A DNA stretch of 20,705 bases from CAYUPY01 sp964446595. GTDB lineage: Bacteria; Patescibacteriota; Dojkabacteria; J137; JAEUSD01. Location of the stretch: the NCBI GenBank assembly GCA_964446595.1, contig CAYUPY010000016.1, positions 1-20,705 of the forward strand, read 5' to 3'. How positions within the stretch are numbered: position 1 is the stretch's first letter; every line of letters starts with the position of its first letter. This document shows positions 7,189 to 14,070 of the stretch, one piece after another. The translations under genes were made by a program, and so were the position numbers. Below the pieces are notes generated by a model that was not told the origin of the DNA, searched no databases, and saw only the letters and a list, made by a program, of their open reading frames with translations.

Positions 7189-8106
7189 ATGCTCGATACA
7201 AGTAAAATTTCCAGAATTGGTATCGGGACATGGGGGCTTGGCGGCTTTGCCACTCGTGACTCGAGTATTGATATTGATGAGCAAGTAGATTCCATAGCCT
7301 ACACTTTTGATCGCGGATTAAACTTCGTAGAAGCAAATATGTGGTATTCGCAAGGGTTATCAGCTGAGATAGTGTCCCAAGCCCTGCGAAAGTCAGGAAA
7401 AAGTCGAGAAGATATTTTTATTTGCCAAGCCATATACGTAACAGAAGCCAAAAGCTTTGAAGTAAGTATAAAGGAGGTCAACAGACTTTTAGAGCTATTC
7501 CAAACCAACTATATTGATTCAATTCAAATCAGCATGTCTGGCCTGAAACTTTCGGGATACGAAGCAATGGAGAATTGGGTAAAAGACTTGCTAGCAAGTG
7601 GTGTTGCTAGATACACAAGTATTACAAATCAAGACTTACCGAATCTTAAACGTTACCATCAAAGTTTCGGCAATAAGTTGTTTAGCCATGAGGTGGCCTT
7701 TAACTTTGAAGTAAGGGAAAATGAAAAGTTTGGCATAATTCCTTATGCAGCTAAGAATGATATTAAGACAATAGTTTATCAGCCACTACGGCGTAACCGA
7801 ACTGCAAAGCGAAGTTGGCCGATCTTGGTAGAGTTGTCTCAAAAGTATCAAAAAACGCAAAATCAGATTATTCTAAACTGGGTTATTTCTAGAGGGTACA
7901 TGCCAATTACGAAGGCGACTAACATTAGTCATATAGATGAAAACCTAGATTCTCTCAATTTTGAAATTGAGCAATCAGATTTAGAGCGCTTAAATAACTT
8001 TCCTATGCCTGGTTTTAACAAAGATGAAATTGATTGGAAATACTCAGGAAACGGTACTAGCATTGATCAGTTGAGTAATATTTATGATGATAAACATCCT
8101 GTTTAA
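7189..8106 (+). CDS. Aldo/keto-reductase-like protein lacking catalytic residues
   Basis: The overall sequence follows the aldo/keto reductase (TIM-barrel, NADPH-dependent) family: ISRIGIGTWGLGG at the start, a helix/strand rhythm, the block YIDSIQIS in place of YIDL.Q.H, GVARYTSITN in place of 'GkvR.iGvSN', QPLRRN, and a C-terminal helix pair NISHIDENLDSLNFEI. The family's tetrad Asp-Tyr-Lys-His is degenerate. The Asp position reads Glu48 (FVEA for F.DTA), Tyr53 is kept (WYSQG), the Lys position reads Gln80 (FICQAI), and the His position reads Ser115. Hydride-transfer chemistry of the usual type is therefore unlikely. It may be a binding or regulatory pseudoenzyme. Start ATG 7189 is chosen over GTG 7174 because of the adjacent -10 box. 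The 305-residue length is normal, so the gene is not decayed. Confidence 0.8.
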   Translation: MLDTSKISRIGIGTWGLGGFATRDSSIDIDEQVDSIAYTFDRGLNFVEANMWYSQGLSAEIVSQALRKSGKSREDIFICQAIYVTEAKSFEVSIKEVNRLLELFQTNYIDSIQISMSGLKLSGYEAMENWVKDLLASGVARYTSITNQDLPNLKRYHQSFGNKLFSHEVAFNFEVRENEKFGIIPYAAKNDIKTIVYQPLRRNRTAKRSWPILVELSQKYQKTQNQIILNWVISRGYMPITKATNISHIDENLDSLNFEIEQSDLERLNNFPMPGFNKDEIDWKYSGNGTSIDQLSNIYDDKHPV

Positions 8107-8127
8107 ATTAATTTAAGGTTAAACTAA

Positions 8128-8904
8128 ATGTCAGAATACCTAGAATTCGCTAAAAGAACTGCCCAGGAGGCGGGGGAGAAGGTGTTGGAGTTTTATCAAA
8201 AGAAGAAAGTGGTGGCCTACCAAAAGTCGGAAATTGACTTTAGTCTAGAAGCAGACTTGGAGGTTGAAAAATTCATCAAGCAGAAAATTGCCACCGCATA
8301 TCCCACACACTCGATTTTAGCTGAAGAAACAGGAGAGAGTGATAAAGAATCAGACTTTAAGTGGGTGGTAGACCCTATTGATGGCACAGCGAACTTTAAG
8401 CAAGGGATTGCCTATTTTTGTACAACAATCGCTCTGCAACACAAAGGAGAAATAGTGATTGCGGTAGTTTATGATCCGGTGGTAAAGGAACTATTTCATG
8501 CCCAAAAAGGAGGCGGGGCATACTTAAACGATAAGAAAATCCAGGTTTCCAACATAGATAATATACGTCAGTTTCTAGTCTCCTATTCCACCAGCAATCA
8601 TCGTGATGAGGAGGCAGTAGAAGCAGGCTCAATGGCTTTTCACTCGCTGTTACAAAATTGCCGTGCTGTCAGACTGCGTGGTTCTTCGATCTTGGATTTG
8701 TGCAATTTAGCTCAAGGAACGTTTGATGCATTAATAAAAGTGAAAGCTAAGTATTGGGATTTTGCCGCTGGCTGCCTGATTGTTGAGGAAGCCGGCGGCA
8801 CCGTCACCAACTGGGACAATTCCCCTTGGAGCGAGTCCACCGTAGACATAGCCGCCAGCAATGGTCAGCTCCATCAAAAGTTCTTGAGAGTTTTATTATC
8901 GTAA
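8128..8904 (+). CDS. Inositol-monophosphatase family phosphatase
   Basis: The protein is a magnesium- and lithium-sensitive phosphatase of the IMPase/CysQ/FBPase-like superfamily, acting on inositol phosphate, 3'-phosphoadenosine phosphate or sugar phosphates. Of the 258 residues the key ones are visible: Glu66-Glu67 (AEET), the signature WVVDPIDGTANF with Asp82 and Asp85, and WDFAAGCLIVEEAGG with Asp211. All metal ligands are present, so it should be active. The substrate is undetermined. It starts 21 nt after the previous stop and is followed at 22 nt by the phosphoesterase gene and then deformylase, so the three form an operon. An inverted repeat covers the DFAAG...EEAGG region. Confidence 0.92.
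   Translation: MSEYLEFAKRTAQEAGEKVLEFYQKKKVVAYQKSEIDFSLEADLEVEKFIKQKIATAYPTHSILAEETGESDKESDFKWVVDPIDGTANFKQGIAYFCTTIALQHKGEIVIAVVYDPVVKELFHAQKGGGAYLNDKKIQVSNIDNIRQFLVSYSTSNHRDEEAVEAGSMAFHSLLQNCRAVRLRGSSILDLCNLAQGTFDALIKVKAKYWDFAAGCLIVEEAGGTVTNWDNSPWSESTVDIAASNGQLHQKFLRVLLS
8763..8800. repeat. Intragenic inverted repeat, 11 bp with one G-T wobble
   Basis: TGCCGCTGGCT (8763-8773) can pair with AGCCGGCGGCA (8790-8800) at all 11 positions, one as a wobble (T8769 with G8794). The loop is 16 nt. The arms overlap codons of the conserved DFAAG and EAGG motifs of the phosphatase. Confidence 0.75.
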
Positions 8905-8926
8905 ATTAGTTTTAAGTAATTAAAGT

Positions 8927-9427
8927 ATGAAAATCGCTATTCTTTCCGATTCCCACGACAATCTAGCCAATTTGGAAAAGGCAATAGACTATTTAAATAA
9001 CAAGGGTATTCAGCAGATGATTTTTTGTGGCGACTTTTGTTCGCCTGTCCCAGTTAAATTGCATTTTGCCAGGTTCACTGGGCAAATTGACGCAGTCTTT
9101 GGAAATACAGAGGATCGTATGACTATCACCAAACTCTCACTTACAGAGGTAAAAAACCTGACGATTCACGGTGAGATGGCCGAACTCGAGATTAAAGGAA
9201 AAAGAATTGCTGTGACGCACTATCCGCGTTATGCCGAAGGCTTAGCAAGTACCGGTGACTACGATTTGGTATGCCATGGCCATACCCACCAGGCGAGACA
9301 GGAGCAGTTTAAAGACACAATTCTATTGAATCCAGGAGAGATAATGGGATTTACGGAAGAGCCTCGCTTCGCAATCTATGATACTGAAACTGCCACTGTA
9401 GAAACAATATTTGTTAAAGACCTTTAA
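8927..9427 (+). CDS. YfcE/MJ0936-type metallophosphoesterase
   Basis: The protein is a calcineurin-like phosphoesterase with two metal ions, hydrolysing phosphodiesters or phosphomonoesters; relatives act on cyclic nucleotides and model substrates. All motifs are present in order: DSHDN (Asp8, His10), GDF (Asp36), GNTE in place of GN.D/E (Asn60), THYP (His98), and GHTH (His119, His121). The 166-residue size is that of the compact YfcE group with no cap domain. It ends 2 nt before the deformylase start, so the two are translated in series. Confidence 0.93.
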   Translation: MKIAILSDSHDNLANLEKAIDYLNNKGIQQMIFCGDFCSPVPVKLHFARFTGQIDAVFGNTEDRMTITKLSLTEVKNLTIHGEMAELEIKGKRIAVTHYPRYAEGLASTGDYDLVCHGHTHQARQEQFKDTILLNPGEIMGFTEEPRFAIYDTETATVETIFVKDL

Positions 9428-9429
9428 CT

Positions 9430-10008
9430 ATGTCCATCCGTACCTCAATTCAAATTGGAGATCCGCTCCTCAAGGCCGAGAATAAGGTAATTGAAGATGT
9501 TAGTGATCCAGCTTTGCAACAGGTGATTGAGGATTTGATTGATACAATGCGGGAAAATGGGTTGATTGGGATGGCGGCTCCGCAGATTGGCGAGAACTAC
9601 AAGGTATTCGTGACGGAGCCGCGGGAAACGGAGACCCGTCCAGCAGATCAGGCAGACGACTTGCGGGTGTACATTAACCCAGAGATCGTGGAGCAGGCAG
9701 AAGAGGAGATAATCATTTATGAAGGTTGTGGCAGTGTTTTGAATGGGCAATTATTTGGCCCCGTTTCGCGGCCGCGGTGGATAAAGATCCGTGCACTGGA
9801 TCGTAACGGACAACAATTCGAATTTAAGGCTGATGGAATCCTCGGCCGCGTCATCCAGCACGAGTATGATCATTTAATTGGCGTAGAGTTTACAGAAAAG
9901 GTAGCTGACTACAAAAAACTAATGTCAAGGGAACACTACATTGAACAAATTAAGTCACGAGAGTGGCATCTTACTAATGCCAAAATAACGATCAAGGAGC
10001 TATCGTAG
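9430..10008 (+). CDS. def: Peptide deformylase
   Basis: The enzyme removes the formyl group from the N-terminal methionine of new proteins. All three family motifs are found: GLIGMAAPQIG (motif 1, residues 44-54), EGCGS (motif 2, metal ligand Cys100) and QHEYDHL (motif 3, His144, catalytic Glu145, His148). Motif 2 is usually EGCLS; the Leu is replaced by Gly here, a change also known in some divergent deformylases, so activity is plausible. The protein is 192 residues, with a C-terminal helix of usual length. The left arm of an inverted repeat encodes Ala49-Ala50-Pro51 of motif 1. It is the last gene of the three-gene operon beginning at 8128. Confidence 0.93.
   Translation: MSIRTSIQIGDPLLKAENKVIEDVSDPALQQVIEDLIDTMRENGLIGMAAPQIGENYKVFVTEPRETETRPADQADDLRVYINPEIVEQAEEEIIIYEGCGSVLNGQLFGPVSRPRWIKIRALDRNGQQFEFKADGILGRVIQHEYDHLIGVEFTEKVADYKKLMSREHYIEQIKSREWHLTNAKITIKELS
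9574..9622. repeat. Intragenic inverted repeat, 9-bp arms, span 49
   Basis: GCGGCTCCG (9574-9582) and CGGAGCCGC (9614-9622) are exact reverse complements with a 31-nt loop, inside the deformylase gene. The left arm codes for the conserved Ala-Ala-Pro of motif 1. Confidence 0.8.
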
Positions 10009-10022
10009 TCTCAGCGTATTTC

Positions 10023-10128
10023 TGCTATAATAAAGAGTTAAAGATAAATTAAGGATCCGCTATCCCCTTTAAGTGTCGATTTCCCAAATATCATTAGCAA
10101 AACTTAATTTTTTTGTTAACTACCTAAT
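10023..10128 (+). promoter_or_regulatory. Extended -10 promoter and about 90-nt leader of the RRM gene
   Basis: TGCTATAAT (10023-10031) is a near-ideal extended -10 box. Transcription should start near 10038, leaving about 90 nt before ATG 10129, much longer than at most genes here. The leader contains a small hairpin (AAGGAT 10051-10056 with ATCCCCTT 10062-10069, one side unequal), then an A/T-rich single-stranded part with a seven- to eight-T run. No Shine-Dalgarno is evident. RNA-binding proteins often control their own mRNA, which could be the purpose of this leader. Confidence 0.6.
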
Positions 10129-10479
10129 ATGGGTAACAAACTATTTGTAGGCAATATTGCCTGGGCTGCAACCAAAGAAGAGGTGCAGGAATTATTTAGT
10201 CAAGCAGGTACCGTAGAAGACGTGTACTTAGTAATTGACAGAGAGCGTAATCGTCATAAGGGATATGGTTTTGTAACCATGTCTACTGATGAGGAAGCAC
10301 AAGAAGCTGTAGATAAATTCAATGACTATGAACTACAAGGCCGAAATCTTAAAGTCGACATTGCTCGTCCTCGCGAAGAAGGTGCTGAAAAACCTCGTCG
10401 CAACAAGACAATGCGTCCAGACTTTGGCGGTAACCGTGGTCAATCTGATGATGACTATGGCTACTCACGTGCTGCTTAA
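10129..10479 (+). CDS. RRM-domain RNA-binding protein
   Basis: This is a single RNA-recognition motif followed by a short, charged, Gly/Asp/Arg-rich tail, the layout of cyanobacterial Rbp and eukaryotic glycine-rich RNA-binding proteins; bacterial members are often cold- or stress-induced and bind mRNA. Both signature strands are clear: RNP2 LFVGNI (residues 5-10) and RNP1 KGYGFVTM (44-51), with the aromatic residues that stack on bases in place. The full length is 116 residues. It stands alone with its own promoter and long leader and is convergent with the YdeI-like gene, 12 nt away. Confidence 0.93.
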   Translation: MGNKLFVGNIAWAATKEEVQELFSQAGTVEDVYLVIDRERNRHKGYGFVTMSTDEEAQEAVDKFNDYELQGRNLKVDIARPREEGAEKPRRNKTMRPDFGGNRGQSDDDYGYSRAA

Positions 10480-10491
10480 GTACTAGTGTTA

Positions 10492-11088
10492 TTATTTCCC
10501 CCTTGATTCGGGAAAGTTGGCTCGCAGGTTTAAACCTGCGAGCCGCACTGTTTCTTGGACACGTTTCTCTCTAGTAAGTGAGCTCTTGGCATTAAAAATC
10601 CACTCTAGAATTCCTCTTTTTGATGAGCGCGAGAAGTTCTCAAAGTTTTTCTGAGCAGCTTTATTTCTAGTGAACCCTTGCTTAAGATCAGTAGGAATTA
10701 CTAGATTCTCGACATCATTTAGAGCGTCCCAAGTACCACTTTCTTTTGCAATCGCCACCATTTCAAGCCCTGGTGAGGCCATTTTCCCCTCCTTTAGTAG
10801 TCTTTCAACTTTGTCTTTATTTACCCGACTCCAGTTGCTTTTTGGATTTCGTGGAGCAAAATATTGTAAATAACTAGCGGAGTCGTATTTACGGATTGCA
10901 CTATCTACCCAACCATAGCAAAGTGCTATATCTACAGCTTCGTCGTAGTAAATTGATTCTGTACCGCTGTCTTTCTTAAAAATGATTATCCAAATTCCTT
11001 CAGATTGAGAGAAATTGGTTTCTAGCCATTCACGCCATGCTTGTCCATTTTTAAATTTAAGCTTTTGCTTAGTGTCTATGAATGACAT
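10492..11088 (-). CDS. YdeI/OmpD-associated (OmdA) family protein
   Basis: The protein resembles bacterial YdeI/OmdA proteins, which have been linked to bacteriocin and antimicrobial-peptide tolerance, with unknown biochemistry. Family traits are the opening F.N..AWREWL, EGIWIIIFKK, the Y.EAVDIALCYGWVDS block with FAPRNPKSNWSRVNKDKVERL, and the C-terminal helical FTRNKAAQKNFENFSRSSKR and REKRVQETVRLA. Two in-frame ATGs exist; 11088 is preferred over 11103 (which adds MIYLT) because TATATT ends 5 nt before it. The length from 11088 is 198 residues, usual for the family. A 26-bp perfect palindrome lies in its last codons. Confidence 0.87.
   Translation of the reverse strand: MSFIDTKQKLKFKNGQAWREWLETNFSQSEGIWIIIFKKDSGTESIYYDEAVDIALCYGWVDSAIRKYDSASYLQYFAPRNPKSNWSRVNKDKVERLLKEGKMASPGLEMVAIAKESGTWDALNDVENLVIPTDLKQGFTRNKAAQKNFENFSRSSKRGILEWIFNAKSSLTREKRVQETVRLAGLNLRANFPESRGK
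10519..10544. repeat. 26-bp perfect palindrome in the 3' end of the YdeI-like gene
   Basis: GGCTCGCAGGTTT (10519-10531) is followed directly by its exact reverse complement AAACCTGCGAGCC (10532-10544). It encodes part of the protein's C-terminus and lies 40 nt after the stop of the convergent RRM gene, so it could also end that transcript. No T run follows on either strand. Confidence 0.85.
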
Positions 11089-11145
11089 GGTCAAATATAT
11101 CATAAACTAATTGCCAAGCAGCTAGAATTTCTCTATTCTAAATGT
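11089..11145. promoter_or_regulatory. Divergent leaderless promoters
   Basis: For the plus strand TTGCCA (11111-11116), a 17-nt spacer and TATTCT (11134-11139) lie 6 nt before ATG 11146, the best promoter in the window. For the minus strand TATATT (11099 down to 11094) lies 5 nt before ATG 11088. Confidence 0.7.
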
Positions 11146-11940
11146 ATGAAACTACTTGCTAAACATAAATACAATATCCTCTACGCTTTAAGTGTGGCTG
11201 TGGCAATTTTAACGATTATTAGTATGTATTTAGTTGCAAGTAACTATGAGTTAAATGAAAGACTGGAAGAGCTAGTTTCAGAGAAAGCAGACTTTTCAGT
11301 TTCTGAAGATGTTTCTTTGCAGCTTGGACTACGAGTATCTCAGCTAGAAGAAAGGGTAAAGACTTTAGAAAAAGAGCTAGGAATTGCGAAAGAGAGCATT
11401 AAACATACAGATTTAGAATGGAAAGAGCCAGAACAATCAAAGCTGCTCGCTGATCTAAAATGGCAAGTGGTTAAGCAAGATTTTACCGGTATGTGGCCTG
11501 GCGAAATTGAGTTAACTGAGGAATCAAGTGATTGCAGTGATGATCTACCTCAACAAAGCCTTTACCAAGAAGGTGGCTTATGCCAGTCTCATTTCTGGGT
11601 GGTAAATCCCCAAACTAGTGAGGAATTTCGTACTAAAGAGGCATTACATTCTTTTGTAGGTGATATTGATTCTGCAGCTAAAGCTGCGGCTTGGATCAAT
11701 TTGAACATATCTAACGTTGACCGCGACAAGAATCTAAATGCTACCAGTCCAAAAGTGTTTTTCTTAGATGGCTACTATTATGTTTGGGTAAGTGTGACAA
11801 ATCAGTTCGGTTGTGGTGTAGATATAGGTGAGCCTAAACAACATATTTACAGAGTATCCAAAGATGGCAATATTACTTCAGTGGCAATGGAAAAGCCTAG
11901 AGAGGCTAAACCTGGTGAAATTGCGGTTTGTATTGACTAG
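11146..11940 (+). CDS. Coiled-coil, single-pass membrane protein (unknown function)
   Basis: Not recognised. The 264-residue protein has a short basic N-terminus (KLLAKHKYN), one membrane helix (about residues 11-30), a coiled coil with Leu/Glu/Lys heptads (about 32-90), and a C-terminal globular part outside the membrane containing four Cys (in SSDCSDD, GGLCQS, FGCGVD and VCID) that could form two disulfides. KVFFLDGYYYVWVSVTNQFGCG and HIYRVSKDGNITSV look like a small beta-sheet domain of the PepSY-like or lipoprotein kind, but this is only a shape impression. It is monocistronic with its own strong promoter; a new promoter follows 9 nt after its stop. Confidence 0.8.
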   Translation: MKLLAKHKYNILYALSVAVAILTIISMYLVASNYELNERLEELVSEKADFSVSEDVSLQLGLRVSQLEERVKTLEKELGIAKESIKHTDLEWKEPEQSKLLADLKWQVVKQDFTGMWPGEIELTEESSDCSDDLPQQSLYQEGGLCQSHFWVVNPQTSEEFRTKEALHSFVGDIDSAAKAAAWINLNISNVDRDKNLNATSPKVFFLDGYYYVWVSVTNQFGCGVDIGEPKQHIYRVSKDGNITSVAMEKPREAKPGEIAVCID

Positions 11941-11948
11941 CCTTTTCG

Positions 11949-12079
11949 TGATATAATCAGTTATATAACAATCTTCATAGAATTGCTTCTAAGTAGTGTG
12001 TCATCATGTAGGGCAATCTTTCATTGCTCAGCGTGATGACATAGCTCGAGCCGAATAACCTAAATTTTAAACTACTAAT
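11949..12079 (+). promoter_or_regulatory. Extended -10 promoter with a long-hairpin leader or small RNA
   Basis: TGATATAAT (11949-11957) is an ideal extended -10 box starting 9 nt after the previous stop. Its transcript would begin near 11964 and contain a long imperfect hairpin at 11997-12043. The outer stem is TGTCATCA (11999-12006) with TGATGACA (12034-12041), the inner stem is GGGCAAT (12011-12017) with ATTGCTC (12023-12029) including one wobble, and the apical loop is CTTTC. Closing this gap are G-T and G-C pairs. A second -10 box, TAAACT (12068-12073), lies 6 nt before GTG 12080. So the nuclease gene may be expressed both with and without this leader, or the hairpin RNA may be a separate small RNA. 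Confidence 0.55.
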
Positions 12080-12622
12080 GTGGTAGAAGTCACGCCACTA
12101 GAACGGGGTAAAGAAATTATGGGGAGACCGAAAGCAATCAAAATTCTGTTGCCTGAGGGGGACTTGGACGGGCTACGTATTATTGAGATAGGCAACTGGA
12201 CTGGTAAGATCTTGATAGTACCGCGTATACTAGTACCCGAGGTAGCAAATCAGCGTGCCGTGGAATTAAGTGCCCCGGGTTTGTATTTCTTACTTGCTGG
12301 CAATACGGAAAGATACGTGTATGTGGGAGAGACTGAAGATTTTTACCGCCGGATACGCCAGCACCAAAAGCGTCCAGATTGGGATAGAGTAATTGTGGTG
12401 CTGGCGAAAGACCGTAATCTACATAGAGCACATCTTAAATACTTAGAGTATTCAGCATATAAATTGATTCGTGAGGCTGGAAGAGTAACAGTGTCAAACC
12501 TTTCACAACCACAAGAACCGAATCTATCGGAAATGGACCGCAGCGAAATGTTGCATTTTATGTTTAATATTAAACTAGCTTTGGAAGGTGCGGGTTATAA
12601 TTTTATGCAAACTATGAGATAA
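12080..12622 (+). CDS. GIY-YIG nuclease family protein
   Basis: This is a stand-alone GIY-YIG protein of the bacterial family with an N-terminal 'KaIKI.LPeGd..GlR' segment, one GIY-YIG domain and a C-terminal helix. The catalytic layout is present: GLYFL (67-71, the GIY strand), YVYVGET (79-85, YIG strand), Arg90-Arg91 in YRRIRQH, Glu123 in YLEY (metal ligand) and Asn140. These are single-strand or double-strand endonucleases, with roles in repair, restriction or mobile DNA. Its target is unknown. Start choice is open: GTG 12080 lies 6 nt after a -10 box, while ATG 12119 (MGRPKAIKI) agrees better with the family N-terminus. It is followed 6 nt later by an unknown gene and then an exonuclease. 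Confidence 0.88.
   Translation: MVEVTPLERGKEIMGRPKAIKILLPEGDLDGLRIIEIGNWTGKILIVPRILVPEVANQRAVELSAPGLYFLLAGNTERYVYVGETEDFYRRIRQHQKRPDWDRVIVVLAKDRNLHRAHLKYLEYSAYKLIREAGRVTVSNLSQPQEPNLSEMDRSEMLHFMFNIKLALEGAGYNFMQTMR
12356..12406. repeat. Intragenic inverted repeat, 11-bp arms, span 51
   Basis: CGCCAGCACCA (12356-12366) and TGGTGCTGGCG (12396-12406) are exact reverse complements with a 29-nt loop, inside the GIY-YIG gene. Confidence 0.9.
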
Positions 12623-12628
12623 TAAACT

Positions 12629-13300
12629 ATGTCTAATAATCAATCAGAACTTGGAGACCTGAGCTTTTATTTAGATCACTATGGGGTGCAGGTAATCGAG
12701 GTAAGTAGTGGTAGTTATTTACGTATCAGACGTTCTCCATTTAACCAACACTATTACTTTCTCCTATTCGGAGATGGTACTAAAACGGAAGAAGAGCTGA
12801 CGAACGACCCAAGTTACCTAGATGTAAGTATTTTGGATCTCAGCAGATATCAAGACATTGCTGAGGTAGAAAGAATATTTGATCCACATGCAGACTTTGC
12901 TCGGAAAATGGAGTTTAGACTATCGCTACTTAATGCCGAGCTTCCATTAGACCTGATAAATCTCCCGCAAAAGGCAGTGCTTACCCCGCTACCTAAACCT
13001 ATGGATCGAATTTTTCGAGATTCAAAGGAAATAACTGAATTTGAGGTTAAGTTGGTAGATGGTGCAGGGTACGTGCTTTCTAAAAAGGTAATAAATTTAG
13101 ATAATATTTGTTTGCAGACATGGGGTATGAAGTTTACATATGGCCAAATGCTTGATAGGCTATCCGGTGGGGATGGTTATCGAGAGGAAGACTTGAGCAG
13201 CTTTCTTAAATTTTTAGTAAACTTTAAATCAAGGTCTGAAGGACATGAAGTTAATATTCTTAGACACGGAGACAACAGGGGACTCGACTCAGAAGGGTGA
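12629..13300 (+). CDS. Hypothetical protein between two nuclease genes
   Basis: Not recognised. The 223-residue soluble protein starts 6 nt after the GIY-YIG stop. Its N-terminal half has alternating strands (VQVIEVSSGSYLRIRRSPF, YYFLLFGDG), its middle is acidic, and its last part is helical (FTYGQMLDRLSGGDGYREED). There are no membrane segments and no nuclease motif. The last 56 nt overlap the start of the exonuclease gene in another frame, a long overlap for bacteria, and its stop is the only TGA among the intact genes of this window. The terminal residues (GHEVNILRHGDNRGLDSEG) look unlike the rest, so the true end might lie upstream of a frameshift. Position suggests a partner of the flanking nucleases. 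Confidence 0.7.
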   Translation: MSNNQSELGDLSFYLDHYGVQVIEVSSGSYLRIRRSPFNQHYYFLLFGDGTKTEEELTNDPSYLDVSILDLSRYQDIAEVERIFDPHADFARKMEFRLSLLNAELPLDLINLPQKAVLTPLPKPMDRIFRDSKEITEFEVKLVDGAGYVLSKKVINLDNICLQTWGMKFTYGQMLDRLSGGDGYREEDLSSFLKFLVNFKSRSEGHEVNILRHGDNRGLDSEG

Positions 13301-13982
13301 TCGTTTGATTCAACTTGCTTATCGCACTACCGAAGGTGTAGATGTTAATGAGCTTTTTAATCCAGGTATTCCAATATCCTACCGCGCGATGGCGGTGCAT
13401 CATATTACGGAAGAAATGGTGCAGAATAAACCAGTTTTTGAAACCTCTCCACACAAACAGAAATTACAGGGCCTGCTAACAGACCACATTTTGGTGGCCC
13501 ACAACGCTCCCTTTGATTACGACTTTTTACAAGCAGAAGGCATAGAGGCGAGATGGATTATTGACACTTTTAAGGTTGCTTATGCGGTCATTCAACACGA
13601 TCAAGATGGTGAGGAATTACCCAGCCATAGTCTCCAATTTTTACGTTATGCCTTAGGAATAAATGTAGAGGGAGCAAATGCACATGATGCTTTTGGAGAT
13701 ATCCTTGTGTTAGAGAAGCTTTTTTACTATCTATTAGATAAAATGCGTACTCAAAGTGCAGGAGATGAGACTAGTGAAGTTAAGTCAGATAAACAACTTT
13801 TATCCGATATGATTAATATTTCCAATCGTCCGCTACTCCTTAGAAAATTTAAATTTGGCAAACACAGAGGTAGAACTTTTGCTGAGGTATTTGCAGAAGC
13901 CCCAGACTATTTTGAGTGGATGATAAAGCAGCCAGACCTAGACGAAAATCTTGAGTACACATTACGCCACTACCTTAGGTAG
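13245..13982 (+). CDS. DEDDh 3'-5' exonuclease with ExoX-like C-terminus
   Basis: The protein belongs to the RNase T/DnaQ exonuclease superfamily, degrading DNA or RNA from the 3' end with two metal ions. The DEDDh residues are present: Asp7 and Glu9 (LDTETTG), Asp91 (HNAPFD), and His147 with Asp152 (NAHDAFGD). The C-terminal 50 residues carry FKFGKHRGRTFAEVFAEAPDYFEWM, a motif found in ExoX-type and other exonucleases after the catalytic domain. This combination and the 245-residue size suggest ExoX-like repair of single-stranded or nicked DNA, or a proofreading-type activity. ATG 13245 is the first start after an in-frame TAA shortly upstream, and is preceded by GAAGG, so the 56-nt overlap with the previous gene seems real. 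Confidence 0.9.
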   Translation: MKLIFLDTETTGDSTQKGDRLIQLAYRTTEGVDVNELFNPGIPISYRAMAVHHITEEMVQNKPVFETSPHKQKLQGLLTDHILVAHNAPFDYDFLQAEGIEARWIIDTFKVAYAVIQHDQDGEELPSHSLQFLRYALGINVEGANAHDAFGDILVLEKLFYYLLDKMRTQSAGDETSEVKSDKQLLSDMINISNRPLLLRKFKFGKHRGRTFAEVFAEAPDYFEWMIKQPDLDENLEYTLRHYLR

Positions 13983-14038
13983 CGTTAATAAAATAAAATC
14001 TGTACTATGAAAATGTAACCCTATTTCGAATAAAGAGG

Positions 14039-14044
14039 TATAGT
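14039..14044 (+). promoter_or_regulatory. Candidate -10 box of the sigma-factor operon
   Basis: TATAGT lies 26 nt before ATG 14071. A TAAGAT touching the ATG (14065-14070) is too close to serve that start. The -35 box is unclear, which would allow recognition by an alternative sigma factor. Confidence 0.35.
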
Positions 14045-14070
14045 ATTTTATATTTTACTTTTCTTAAGAT

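Noticed and set aside
7590..7609. Short inverted repeat CTAGCAA / TTGCTAG in the aldo/keto-reductase-like gene
   Set aside because: Seven-bp arms are within chance expectation for a 20-kb window, so it is not counted with the long repeats.
12180..12431. Minus-strand 83-residue frame opposite the GIY-YIG gene
   Set aside because: It covers the catalytic GIY-YIG codons in antisense and has no recognisable start or motif.
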